Shown here: in pieces, positions 7,391-14,944 of the stretch | Layout: the number at the start of each line of letters is the position of its first letter | How positions within the stretch are numbered: the first letter of the stretch is position 1 | DNA from: an uncultured Collinsella sp. | GTDB lineage: Bacteria > Actinomycetota > Coriobacteriia > Coriobacteriales > Coriobacteriaceae | NCBI GenBank assembly: GCA_902493615.1 | Contig: CABUQK010000031.1 | Coordinates: forward strand, 1 to 17,721 | Reading direction: 5' to 3' | Length of the DNA: 17,721 bases | Notes under the pieces: model-generated | What the model was told of the DNA's origin: nothing | Databases searched by the model: none | Seen by the model: the letters and a program-made list of their open reading frames with translations, nothing else | Translations under genes and position numbers: made by a program

Positions 7391-8572
7391 CTACAGCTGC
7401 TCGGCCGGACGGTCGGGCGAGCTAAAGCCCGAGTCAAACGTAACGACGCATGAGGCATCGGGCCGGCGCTCGTGCACGATGCGCGTGACGAGCTCCAGCA
7501 GCTCCTCGTCGGATATGTCAAAGCCGTCGGGACGCACCAGGTCAAACGAAACGAACCCGTCGTGCTCGTGCAGGTCGTGGATGGAGAGCGCGGGATCGAT
7601 CTGCATGACGCCGCGCTTGACCCAGCCGCGCAGGTCGTCGCCGGTGGTGGCGATGGGGTCGCAGTGCAGCGTGATGCCGATGCCCATCTGGCGTTTGATA
7701 TCATGCTCGATGGTGTCCAGGATCTCGTGGTGCTCAAACGCGTCGCCCTCGCCGGGCATCTCTACGTGGGCGCTGGCAAACTGACGACCGGGGCCGTAGT
7801 CGTGCACCATGAGGTCGTGTGTGCCCAAGACCTGCGGATAGGACATGATCTTGTCGCGGATTGCCTGGACGAGCTTGGGGTCGGGCGCTTGCCCCAGCAA
7901 CGGACTGATGGCGTCGCGCACCAGGCCCAGACCGCTGATGCAGATGAAGATGCCCACACCCAGGCCTGCCCAGCCATCGAGGTCAAAGCCGGTCGTCTGC
8001 GAAATAAGTGCCGCCACCAAGACTGAGCCCGAGGTGATGACATCGTTTTTGGAGTCCTGCGCCGTGGCGATGAGCGTCTCCGAGTCGATGCGATCGCCCA
8101 GCGTGCGGTTGAACGCTGCCATCCAGAGCTTAACGAGCATGGACGTAGCCAGTGCCGCAAGGGAAATAAACGTATAAGCGGTGGGCGAGGGCTTGATGAT
8201 CTTGGTGATCGACTCGAGGATCAGATTGATGCCGACGGCGCAAACCAGGACGGCGACGAACAGGCCGGCTAGGTACTCGTAGCGGCCGTGGCCATAGGGG
8301 TGGCCTTCGTCTGCCGGGCGGCTGGCAAGGCGGAAACCGAGCAGGCTCACAATGTTGCTCGAGGCATCGGAGAGGTTGTTGAAAGCGTCGGCGATGAGGG
8401 AGACGGAGCCGGCAAGCAGGCCCGCGATGCCCTTGGCCAGGCACAGGGTGATGTTGAGGCCAATGCAGATGAGGCTTGCGGCAAAACCCGCGTTGGTGCG
8501 GCAAGATGCATCGACCGGCTTGCCCTCGCTGCCGGGAACAAGCGTATGTACCAGCCGATTTACAAATAGCAT
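7391..8572 (-). CDS. Cation diffusion facilitator (CDF) transporter, probably Mn(II)-type
   Basis: 393 aa with six predicted transmembrane helices between about 29 and 218. CDF proteins export divalent metal by proton antiport. The metal site normally comes from a pair in TM2 and a pair in TM5. Here TM2 gives Asn65-x3-Asp69 (in NNLSDASSN) and TM5 gives Asp173-x3-Asp177 (in QDSKNDVITS). The TM5 histidine of zinc transporters such as YiiP is absent, and N/D-x3-D plus D-x3-D is the manganese-group pattern. HPYGHGRYEYLAG is the usual TM2-TM3 loop. A ZT-dimer cytoplasmic domain (about 225-315) is followed by about 75 more residues with a similar fold-length segment (about 320-393). The frame is open to 8731, but GTGAGGA at 8581-8587 fixes the start at 8572. 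It converges on the upstream gene, 12 bases apart. Confidence 0.9.
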   Translation of the reverse strand: MLFVNRLVHTLVPGSEGKPVDASCRTNAGFAASLICIGLNITLCLAKGIAGLLAGSVSLIADAFNNLSDASSNIVSLLGFRLASRPADEGHPYGHGRYEYLAGLFVAVLVCAVGINLILESITKIIKPSPTAYTFISLAALATSMLVKLWMAAFNRTLGDRIDSETLIATAQDSKNDVITSGSVLVAALISQTTGFDLDGWAGLGVGIFICISGLGLVRDAISPLLGQAPDPKLVQAIRDKIMSYPQVLGTHDLMVHDYGPGRQFASAHVEMPGEGDAFEHHEILDTIEHDIKRQMGIGITLHCDPIATTGDDLRGWVKRGVMQIDPALSIHDLHEHDGFVSFDLVRPDGFDISDEELLELVTRIVHERRPDASCVVTFDSGFSSPDRPAEQL

Positions 8573-8580
8573 AGCGGTCG

Positions 8581-8587
8581 TCCTCAC
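8581..8587 (-). promoter_or_regulatory. Ribosome binding site fixing the CDF start
   Basis: On the minus strand GTGAGGA lies 8 bases before ATG at 8572. The in-frame ATG at 8593 and the codons beyond it have no such site. Confidence 0.6.
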
Positions 8588-8774
8588 AATCATGTTTAAG
8601 GGGATAGTGTAGCTCGCGCGGGGGCGCCATGCACCGATGCTCAGAAAATGCAGCAATAGTCTGCCGGTGCTAACGAGCGAGCCTTCTCGTCTGCCTGGGT
8701 GGTCCATTTTGGGCCACATGGGTATGGGCATGTGCCTGTTTGCTCGACATACTTAATGTCGACAGCCCCTGTGC

Positions 8775-8782
8775 AAAGGAGG
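8775..8782 (+). promoter_or_regulatory. Ribosome binding site fixing the zinc-ribbon gene start
   Basis: AAAGGAGG lies 8 bases before ATG at 8791, a near-perfect Shine-Dalgarno. It rules out the in-frame TTG at 8740, which would put this site inside the coding sequence. Confidence 0.75.
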
Positions 8783-8790
8783 ACGTTTCC

Positions 8791-10128
8791 ATGGACGAGA
8801 TGTTTGCCATTAAATGCCAAAACTGCGGCGGCCCTATGTACTCGCACCAGGCTAAGCGCAGCTTTGAGTGTGCCTATTGCGGTGCGGTCATTCCGTGGCA
8901 GGCGGACGCCGGAGAGCCCAAGAGCGCTTTGGGCATTCGCCATACGCCGTTGACGGTGGTGGATGGACTGCTCAAGCTCACGCATGTGTCGCAACTCGAG
9001 CGCCCGGAGGACCCGGACTGGTATTTCTTCAATGCGCACTGGCGCAATCAGTCGGTCCTGGAACATCTGCTGTGGGAGGATCGCGGCACGGCGCAGGAGT
9101 TCCAAGAGGCCACGCATGTGAGCATTCCTTGCCCCTTCTGCGGAGCGTCCTTTGAGGGCGAGTCAACGCAGCGCGTGTTTGAGTGCCCGTCCTGCGGCAA
9201 CAAGATCGGCGTTGCCGACCTGCTCAAGCCCGGTACCTTCAGCAAGCGCCTGACCATGGGCGTGGGTGCGGAGTATGTGCCGGAGCAGGGCATTCCCTGC
9301 GAAATCTCGCCGCAGCAGGCACGTGCCAACGCGCTGCAGCTGGTGCGCCAGTATGCGGAAGCCTTTGCCGGGCACGACGTGGAAGATGCGATCCAAAACG
9401 ACATGATGCTCTTCTATTTCCCCATGGCGCTGGCGGACCTGCGCATGATGGCGTCCTTCCCGGGCAAGGGCCTGAGCAAGGAGACCTTGGTGTACTACGA
9501 GGTGCTCGACTGGGCATATCCCAGGGCAAACTACCTGGATGTTCGCCTTATGGGCATTTTGGAGCCGTGGGACTTTGCCAAGGTTGGGCCGTTCGATCCC
9601 GCCATGCAGGAAGGCGACTTCCGCGTTGTCTCCGTCGATGCGTCTACCAAGGACCAGGTGGTCATTGATAAGTTGGCGCTCGACGTTGCGGGCAACGACG
9701 CCGAGGCTGTACTGGGGCTCAATAAAAAGAGCATCCGCACCTGGGCGCGCAAGGCCCGCAAGCACAAGGACGGTCTGGTGATGGTGCCGGTCTACTTTGT
9801 CGATCGTCCGGCGACGGACAGCCGCGATGGCGAGCAGGTGCGCATTTCTGTAAATGGCCAGACGGGCCGCGCGGCCGCGGTGGTGTTTAGCGACAAGCGC
9901 GAGACGCATATCGTGGCGCCGCTCAACCCGAGCCTGCATCTGTCCGGTGAGAGCACCGTGCACGCCACGCCCGTCGAGGTCAAATATGTTAAATCACCCT
10001 TCCTGTACCAGATCGTGCGCCGTGGAGGCGGCGAGCAGCCGCGACAGGTGGCGGCCGCAGCCGAGGGTTCCTACCGAGAAGAAAAGCCCAAACGCAAGGG
10101 CTTGTTCGCTGCGATCTTTGGGAAGTAG
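8791..10128 (+). CDS. Double zinc-ribbon protein of unknown function
   Basis: 445 aa, not recognised beyond its zinc ribbons. The first ribbon has Cys9/Cys12 and Cys27/Cys30 (CQNCGG and CAYCGA); the second has Cys114/Cys117 and Cys132/Cys135 (CPFCGA and CPSCGN). The middle part (about 170-330) is a mixed alpha/beta domain with no motif I know. LVMVPVYFVD (about 329-338) and VNGQTG (354-359) resemble the segment found in other bacterial zinc-ribbon proteins that ends in a VNGQTG strand-turn. Many of those have a C-terminal membrane helix. Here there is none, only a basic tail (KPKRKGLFAAIFGK) that might touch membrane or nucleic acid. No signal peptide. The gene stands alone, divergent from the CDF gene. 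Confidence 0.85.
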   Translation: MDEMFAIKCQNCGGPMYSHQAKRSFECAYCGAVIPWQADAGEPKSALGIRHTPLTVVDGLLKLTHVSQLERPEDPDWYFFNAHWRNQSVLEHLLWEDRGTAQEFQEATHVSIPCPFCGASFEGESTQRVFECPSCGNKIGVADLLKPGTFSKRLTMGVGAEYVPEQGIPCEISPQQARANALQLVRQYAEAFAGHDVEDAIQNDMMLFYFPMALADLRMMASFPGKGLSKETLVYYEVLDWAYPRANYLDVRLMGILEPWDFAKVGPFDPAMQEGDFRVVSVDASTKDQVVIDKLALDVAGNDAEAVLGLNKKSIRTWARKARKHKDGLVMVPVYFVDRPATDSRDGEQVRISVNGQTGRAAAVVFSDKRETHIVAPLNPSLHLSGESTVHATPVEVKYVKSPFLYQIVRRGGGEQPRQVAAAAEGSYREEKPKRKGLFAAIFGK

Positions 10129-10234
10129 GGGAGTAGCGCCGGTTGTTGCCGTAACGTGATGGCCGGGGGTGCGGGGCGGCTCTCAGGAGTGCGGGCTGCC
10201 GCCTGATTGTTTGAGGGTGCCAGATATAAATAAA

Positions 10235-10375
10235 CGGTGGAACGGCTGCAAAAGAGCCGCCCCACCGGGTAAAACCAGGTTGTGCCGCGGAACCCGCTCC
10301 TCAGCTAGTCACACTTCGGAAGCGCGGGCAACGCAGGTCTTATCGTTTAAAGGGCCGGCTGCAACCGGCCCTTTT
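10235..10375 (+). ncRNA. Probable small RNA (about 140 nt), family unknown
   Basis: A TATAAA -10-like box at 10225-10230 sits just upstream, though no convincing -35 is seen. Three hairpins follow. HP1 is CGGTGG/CCACCG (10235-10240, 10262-10267) around CGGCT/AGCCG. HP2 is GTT..GCCGCG (10279-10289) with CGCGGGCAAC (10323-10332), with bulges. HP3 is the terminator. There is no open frame, and the next gene downstream is on the other strand, so it is not a leader of that gene. The 3' arm of HP1 can instead pair perfectly over 11 bp with 10173-10183; in that case the transcript would start further upstream. It does not match tmRNA, RNase P RNA, SRP RNA or a riboswitch class I can recall. Confidence 0.45.
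10349..10375 (+). terminator. Rho-independent terminator of the small RNA
   Basis: AAAGGGCCGG (10349-10358), loop CTGCAA, CCGGCCCTTT (10365-10374), with a T-run overlapping the end of the stem (TTTT at 10372-10375). There is no plus-strand coding gene within 220 bases upstream, so it most likely ends the RNA at 10235. Confidence 0.85.
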
Positions 10376-10553
10376 CTGTGGCAGCCAATGGACCCACATC
10401 AGACGAAGGTCGCGTTTTTGCCTGTCAGGTCACGCTCGCCAGCCACGGCTAGAATGTCGTTGCCGGCGTCCATGACCGGTATTGTTTCGTAGCGTGCGTC
10501 GCAACCGCGAGTGCGCCTGCGACGGCTGCGGTGGCTTCGGTCGCAACGTGCTA

Positions 10554-11606
10554 CTACCCTTGCGCTTCGCCATTAGTCGCTTCGTTGATGGCGCGGTACT
10601 CGGCACTCAGCTCGCGCGCCAGCTCTTCCTTGCTTGGAAGATACGGCAGGTATTTGGCGGCAAACACTTGGTCGTTGTCTTCGGGCAGCGTGTACTCGAC
10701 GATCGAATCGCTTTTGTCCGCGCAGAGCACGATGCCTATGGGCGGATTGTCGCCTTCGTTCATGAGCTCGCGCGTGTAGTAGTTCACATACATTTGCATC
10801 TGGCCCAGGTCCTGATGCGTAAGATCGTCCGTCTTAAGGTCGATGAGCACGAAGCAGCGCATCAGATAGTTGTAAAAAACAAGGTCAATATAGAAATGGC
10901 GCCCATCAAAGGTGATGCGCTTCTGACGCGCCTCAAAAGCGAAGCCACGGCCAAGCTCCAGCAGGAACTTCTGAAGATGCGTGATGAGCGCCTGCTCTAG
11001 ATCGCTCTCGCGAAACGCAGCATCGTCCGAGAAACCTAAAAACTCCAGTACATATGGGTCGCGGATGATATCCTCGGGGCGATGGGTCGGGGCGCTCTTT
11101 TGGATTTCCTGGGTGACGGCCTCTTTGTCTTTGCTGGCAAGTAGGCGCTCGCGGAACATGGTGTTGATCTGGCGTTCGAGCTGACGCGTGCTCCAGCGAG
11201 AATCGGCACATTCGTTCATGTACCATGTTCGAGCATCAGGGTCGGTTATACGCGATAACCTGCGGTAATGTGTCCAATTCAATTCGGAACGCAGCGCGTT
11301 CCGGATTGGGAACGCAAGATAAAACTGACGCATGTATCTTAAGCTTCTGGCGTTGAAGCCTCTGCCGAAATCCTTAGTCAATCTAACGGCAAGTTCGTCG
11401 ATCAGTGCATCGCCATACTTGGCGCGCTCCTCTCCGCCCTGTTCATCAACAATACTCTTGCCGATCTCCCAATATGCCTCAACCATCGCAAAGTTAACAG
11501 CGGTATAGGCCTTGTCGCGAGCGGCGTTGAGAATCGAGGAGACCTGCTTGTAAAAACCTTCGGGCACGATTGCCGATTCTCCACGGTTTACCAGTTCGCC
11601 CATCAC
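10554..11606 (-). CDS. YhcG/DUF1016 family PDDEXK nuclease-like protein
   Basis: 350 aa, full family length. The N-terminal DUF1016 helical domain (about 15-170) contains AYWEIGKSI, FGRGFNARSLRYMRQFYLAFP and SELNWTHYRRLSRI. The C-terminal PDDEXK nuclease domain (about 180-340) contains DGRHFYIDLVFYN followed by FVLIDLK, giving the Asp and (D/E)xK residues of the fold, then LTHQDLGQMQMYVNYY. The family's role is not firmly known; members often lie near restriction or other defence genes, but none is visible here. GC is lower than in neighbours (24 of 60 bases in 10861-10920), which suggests horizontal acquisition. Start: GTG at 11606 directly followed by ATG at 11603. AGAGGAAA lies about 11 bases before the GTG, so the choice is open. 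Confidence 0.9.
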   Translation of the reverse strand: MMGELVNRGESAIVPEGFYKQVSSILNAARDKAYTAVNFAMVEAYWEIGKSIVDEQGGEERAKYGDALIDELAVRLTKDFGRGFNARSLRYMRQFYLAFPIRNALRSELNWTHYRRLSRITDPDARTWYMNECADSRWSTRQLERQINTMFRERLLASKDKEAVTQEIQKSAPTHRPEDIIRDPYVLEFLGFSDDAAFRESDLEQALITHLQKFLLELGRGFAFEARQKRITFDGRHFYIDLVFYNYLMRCFVLIDLKTDDLTHQDLGQMQMYVNYYTRELMNEGDNPPIGIVLCADKSDSIVEYTLPEDNDQVFAAKYLPYLPSKEELARELSAEYRAINEATNGEAQG

Positions 11607-11719
11607 TGTCGCCCCGCTTTCCTCTTGTGGAATGCATCTTTATCGAATTTAGTTTAAAGCCTCGCGCGGACACGAATTGCTGTGCTGTCTGACATCATCG
11701 CATGGGGCCTTGCGGTGAC

Positions 11720-11725
11720 TAAAAT
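11720..11725 (+). promoter_or_regulatory. Possible -10 box of the small PH-like gene
   Basis: TAAAAT at 11720-11725, 45 bases before the ATG at 11771, with no clear -35. If used, transcription would start near 11732, making the GTG at 11726 unusable as a start. Confidence 0.4.
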
Positions 11726-11770
11726 GTGGCCATAGAGGCAGTTTTAGCGAACCCCGCGGGAGTGACACGC

Positions 11771-12040
11771 ATGGATAACAGCACTTTGCTGTTCCAGGAC
11801 AAAGGTTCGGGTAGGTTTAAAGACGTTAAGATCTACCCCAACCGTATTGGGGTGCTCAAGAAGGGCACTTTCGGCGGCAAGCACACCGAGATTGTCTATC
11901 TTAAGGACATCACGGGGGTCAACAGGATCAAGGGCCGCGATGTTTTCCTACGTAACAGGCTGTTGACTGCTTGTGTCTTTAGCCTGAGTGGCCGTGCGAA
12001 GGCCCAGGAATTTGTGAACGAGCTGAACATGGTGATGTAG
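11771..12040 (+). CDS. Small PH-like (DUF4429-like) protein
   Basis: 89 aa, starting MDNSTLLFQDKGSG. The pattern of strand (KDVKIYPNRIGVLKK), polar turn with Gly and Lys, strand (TEIVYLKDITGVNRIKG), hydrophobic strand (LTACVFSLS) and final helix (KAQEFVNELNMVM) fits a bacterial PH-like domain of the short DUF4429 type. This is an assignment from pattern only, with no catalytic residues and no known ligand. I chose ATG at 11771 over the GTG at 11726 because CGGGAG (about 11756-11761) lies 9 bases before it and a -10 box overlaps the GTG. No signal peptide or membrane helix. It is divergent from the nuclease-like gene and convergent with the phospholipase gene. Confidence 0.75.
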   Translation: MDNSTLLFQDKGSGRFKDVKIYPNRIGVLKKGTFGGKHTEIVYLKDITGVNRIKGRDVFLRNRLLTACVFSLSGRAKAQEFVNELNMVM

Positions 12041-12065
12041 CCGAAAGCGGCGTTCGGGCCAAGGT

Positions 12066-12105
12066 AAAAATCGGGGGCACAGAACGGTGCTCTGCGCCCC
12101 CGATT
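12066..12105 (-). terminator. Rho-independent terminator of the phospholipase gene
   Basis: AATCGGGGGC (12069-12078) pairs with GCCCCCGATT (12096-12105), with CAGA/TCTG continuing inside. Read on the minus strand it ends in TTTTT (12070-12066), so it serves the gene stopping at 12135. There is no T-run on the plus side, so it would be weaker for the PH-like gene, which converges on it. Confidence 0.85.
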
Positions 12106-12134
12106 GAGTCGATGTGTCTAAAAGGCCGGCTTGT

Positions 12135-14639
12135 CTATTCGCTACCGTCCTCAGCGTTTTCGCGGTCACTGGCAAGCATTGCTGCGCCGGCGACCGTCGT
12201 CGCCACGGCGGCAGCGGCGAGCCCGGTGGCAATGCCGGAGCCGTCGCCCGTGTCGGCGAGTTTTCCGCCCGAGCTCTTGCCCTGGTCGCTCTTGTTGCCC
12301 TTGCCGTTCTTGTCGGCGCCGCCTGCGTTGGAGCCCGTGCTGCTGCCGGTGCCGGCGCCGCCTGCACTGCCCGAGGCCGCTACGGTAAAGCTTGCGGCTC
12401 CGTCGCTGGCGAGCGTGTAGTTCTGCGCCGCGTCGCCCAAGAGACCGTTCACGCGCACCCAGTACGTTCCTGCGGCAAATGTTTCGCCCTCAGCCATTGC
12501 TGAGCCCGGAGCGCCGTTCGCGTCGTGCATAAACTCGAGCTTGGCGGTGCAGGCATCGGCTTCGAGCTTGCCCTCGAGTGATGCCGCAATCTTGGCGCGC
12601 ACGTCTTCGCCGGCCTTAAGGCCTTCGAGTCCCTCAAAATGGGGCGTCAGCGCGCGTGGATCGATATCGATGGGCACAGAGCCCTGCAGCCCCGTAACGG
12701 TCTCGTTGCCCAGGGCGTCGACATCCACGTATTCAATGGCAAACGCATGGCCCGAAGCTGTCGCGTTGAGCGCGTTGCTGCTGTCGGCAAGGCGGAAATG
12801 ACCCTCGCCAACGGTCTTGCCATCCTGGAATGAGGCGTCGCTCAGCGAGTCGCCGTACGTCATGCGCATGCGGGTCGGGAGATAGTACGGGAGATAGTAC
12901 GAAGCCGTCTGCTTGTGCTCCGTATCGTAATTGCGCTGATAGATGCTCCGGGCCAGCGCCGCATCAACAAAGTCGGATGCGATGATGCCAATGTGCTTGA
13001 GGTAATCTGACTTTGTATCCTCGATGCCGCTGGGATTGATGTACGGGCTCTTATACAGATGCTCGTTGACTACTCGTGCCGAGGTAAAAGGATTGCCTCC
13101 GTGCGACAAGCCCGTGCAGCTGGTGTAGTTGATAGACCAGCAACGCTCCAGGACTTTCTCCTTGGCCCCGTTATCGTCCTCGACATCTACCTCGTTGCGC
13201 GTGCGCCCGGACGTTTCCTTCAGCGCATTATCGACCCAGCTGAGCTTGTCGGTTCCCGTGAGTTTGTACTTGTCCTGGGCGTATACCTTGGTGCAATAGG
13301 GCTCTTTGTCGCCTGTTTCCCTCGCGGCTTCAAAGCCCCGCGCGTCTTGGACGAGACACATAGTGGCGCTGTCGGAGTGAGCCTTGATCTTGTCATCCCA
13401 TTCGGTAAGGTCGAGGCCCCACGTGTGGCCGCTTACACTGTTGCCGGCGAGCCTAAATCGACGCAGCAGAACGATCTTTCCGCGCACCTCGTGTAGCGTG
13501 GGGATTCGGCTCGACGTATAGAACAGTTTGGGGTTGTCGTCCAAAACCTTGGCGAAAGCCGTCGTAACACTTTCGTCGGTAGCCTCGTCGTTGCCTCGTG
13601 ATACAAGCATGATGAGCGCTTCTGTCGGGTTTTCGTTCAAAAACGTTTTGAAGTAGCCTATGACATCGGAAAGATGCATAAAGTACGCGTCTTTTTTGAG
13701 CAGGTAGTAATCCCCGTGGTCGATACCGGGGTTGTCGCCCTTTCCGAGCCGGATATCAAAATAGCGAATGCCTTCGAGCAACTGCGTGGGAATGTAATCC
13801 TGCTGGCATTTTACTTGCGAGGATTGGGGCTCGGTGTCGTTGTCCACGCTACAGGTGCCCGAATCGTGCGTACCCGGGATGCTCAGCTCGTCGAGGAACT
13901 TGTTGTCGTCGACGTATTTCATCCAACATGGCCCATCGACGTAGCTGCTGTACGTGATCCAGTCGAGGCTGCTAACCGTGGCATCGTTCTTTTTCATGTC
14001 GTAACCGATAAGTTCGAGCTCCCACGGAATGCTCTTACTCTTATGGCAGATCTTATTGTTGTCCTGGTCTTCGCCGTTCGATTCTATTGCCAGGTACTTA
14101 ATGTCTTTTTTCTCGGTTTCTTTCTCGACCGTGCGGTCTCGGATGATATAGGTTCCGTTTGATTGACGCTCGAACGCAAAAGAGCGGCTGGGCTTGCCGT
14201 CATGCTCGCCACTCCATACGTGGATGACCTTTCCGTCTTTGTCCGAGTCGCCATCGACCGACCAAATGCTGTAGCCCGTCTTTTTATGCTCTTCGAAATT
14301 GAGCAAGGTGCGGATAGCATACCAGTTTGTATCGTCATTCTTGGTCGTTACGTTCTCAAGGATGAGCTTGCTGGACGTGCCGTCATTAAACAGATGGCAG
14401 ACGTTGCCGATGACGTTGCCGTCTTCGTTAACGCTTGCGGTACGAAAATAGCCCGCGGGGCGAAGGCGAATGACGAAATTGTCGAGGCTGACTGCTGGCC
14501 CGGCCGTGCTGTCCGCAAAGGCTGCCCGCGGGCTAATGCCCAGCATGGCGGTTTCGGGCAGGCTTGCAAGTGGCGACAACGCCGCGAGTCCAAGGCCCAA
14601 CGTAAATGCTCGGCGGCTGATGGCGCGGTGTTCGGTCAT
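12135..14639 (-). CDS. Tat-exported, probably wall-anchored phosphatidylinositol-specific phospholipase C
   Basis: 834 aa. A twin-arginine signal (SRRAFTLGLG, 8-17) with probable cleavage after AFA (40-42) sends the folded protein out. Residues about 50-215 look like a ricin-type beta-trefoil (SIWSVDGD, AFERQSNGTYIIRD). The PI-PLC X domain (about 240-610) has the first catalytic His in LSIPGTHDSGT (His258, Asp259), the GIRYFDIRLG segment (Asp295, Arg297) and the second His in DHGDYYL (His308), matching His32, Arg69 and His82 of the Bacillus enzyme. Known enzymes cleave phosphatidylinositol to diacylglycerol and cyclic inositol phosphate, and some cut GPI anchors. An Ig-like region (about 650-765) and a Gly/Ser linker precede LADTG (794-798), a hydrophobic helix and a short tail, a LAXTG sortase-E-like signal. 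The tail is acidic, not basic as usual. GGAG lies before the ATG. Confidence 0.88.
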   Translation of the reverse strand: MTEHRAISRRAFTLGLGLAALSPLASLPETAMLGISPRAAFADSTAGPAVSLDNFVIRLRPAGYFRTASVNEDGNVIGNVCHLFNDGTSSKLILENVTTKNDDTNWYAIRTLLNFEEHKKTGYSIWSVDGDSDKDGKVIHVWSGEHDGKPSRSFAFERQSNGTYIIRDRTVEKETEKKDIKYLAIESNGEDQDNNKICHKSKSIPWELELIGYDMKKNDATVSSLDWITYSSYVDGPCWMKYVDDNKFLDELSIPGTHDSGTCSVDNDTEPQSSQVKCQQDYIPTQLLEGIRYFDIRLGKGDNPGIDHGDYYLLKKDAYFMHLSDVIGYFKTFLNENPTEALIMLVSRGNDEATDESVTTAFAKVLDDNPKLFYTSSRIPTLHEVRGKIVLLRRFRLAGNSVSGHTWGLDLTEWDDKIKAHSDSATMCLVQDARGFEAARETGDKEPYCTKVYAQDKYKLTGTDKLSWVDNALKETSGRTRNEVDVEDDNGAKEKVLERCWSINYTSCTGLSHGGNPFTSARVVNEHLYKSPYINPSGIEDTKSDYLKHIGIIASDFVDAALARSIYQRNYDTEHKQTASYYLPYYLPTRMRMTYGDSLSDASFQDGKTVGEGHFRLADSSNALNATASGHAFAIEYVDVDALGNETVTGLQGSVPIDIDPRALTPHFEGLEGLKAGEDVRAKIAASLEGKLEADACTAKLEFMHDANGAPGSAMAEGETFAAGTYWVRVNGLLGDAAQNYTLASDGAASFTVAASGSAGGAGTGSSTGSNAGGADKNGKGNKSDQGKSSGGKLADTGDGSGIATGLAAAAVATTVAGAAMLASDRENAEDGSE

Positions 14640-14682
14640 AACTTCTCCATTCGTAGAGTGCGGTTATGCGATAGTTTTGGTC

Positions 14683-14688
14683 ACTATA
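14683..14688 (-). promoter_or_regulatory. Possible -10 box of the phospholipase gene
   Basis: TATAGT on the minus strand, 43 bases before the ATG, with only a weak -35 about 17 bases further up. It gives a short leader that includes the GGAG ribosome site. Confidence 0.4.
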
Positions 14689-14846
14689 CTGCTCAGATGT
14701 TTAAAGATGCTGGTTTAATTGTCTGCGCGGCGCAATAAATCGGCGGGCGGACGTGTTGGGGTGCTTGTCGTTTTCGTACTGTTGCTACATTTGGAGCGGT
14801 TCCGGCGTCCGGCATCCTCGCGTTCGTTGGCTACCGGCATAAGAAA

Positions 14847-14872
14847 GGGAGGGTCGGTTTACCGGCCCTCCC
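14847..14872 (-). terminator. Rho-independent terminator of the lipoprotein gene
   Basis: GGGAGGG (14847-14853) pairs with CCCTCCC (14866-14872), and CGGT/ACCG continues inside. On the minus strand it is followed by TTTCTT. It lies about 70 bases after the lipoprotein stop. Confidence 0.8.
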
Positions 14873-14944
14873 TGGGTACGAAGCTCTGGGGTACCGTCGC
14901 TTGTTTGCACTGCGCCCGTGTTTCCCGCTGCACTCGCCAGTCGC

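Larger units (their letters stand above)
10129..10553. other. 425-base non-coding region
   Basis: No supported gene on either strand. It holds the small-RNA candidate and its terminator (10235-10375). Upstream, GGGGCGGCTCT (10173-10183) is perfectly complementary to AGAGCCGCCCC (10253-10263). From 10376 to 10553 I see only a short stretch (about 10497-10553) that would read RRNRECACDGCGGFGRN on the plus strand, with no start or ribosome site. It may be a remnant or chance. Confidence 0.6.
14640..14944. other. 305-base gap with the phospholipase promoter and a terminator
   Basis: No supported gene. It holds the probable promoter of the leftward phospholipase gene near 14683-14688 and the terminator of the leftward lipoprotein gene at 14847-14872. 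I see nothing further between them. Confidence 0.6.

Noticed and set aside
7377..7398. Short inverted repeat AGCTGT/ACAGCT between the convergent genes
   Set aside because: Only six base pairs and no T-run on either strand, so it is not a convincing terminator.
10231..10300. T-box riboswitch-like words (ACGGTGGAACGGC and TTGTGCCGCGG)
   Set aside because: The match to the T-box consensus is partial, there is no recognisable specifier stem, and no plus-strand amino-acid gene follows the terminator.
10300..10312. TCAGCTAGTC, resembling a tRNA D-arm
   Set aside because: No anticodon arm, no T-loop GTTCGA and no acceptor pairing can be found around it.
10482..11000. 172-codon plus-strand frame overlapping the YhcG-like gene
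   Set aside because: It lies mostly antisense to a recognisable nuclease domain and has no ribosome site.
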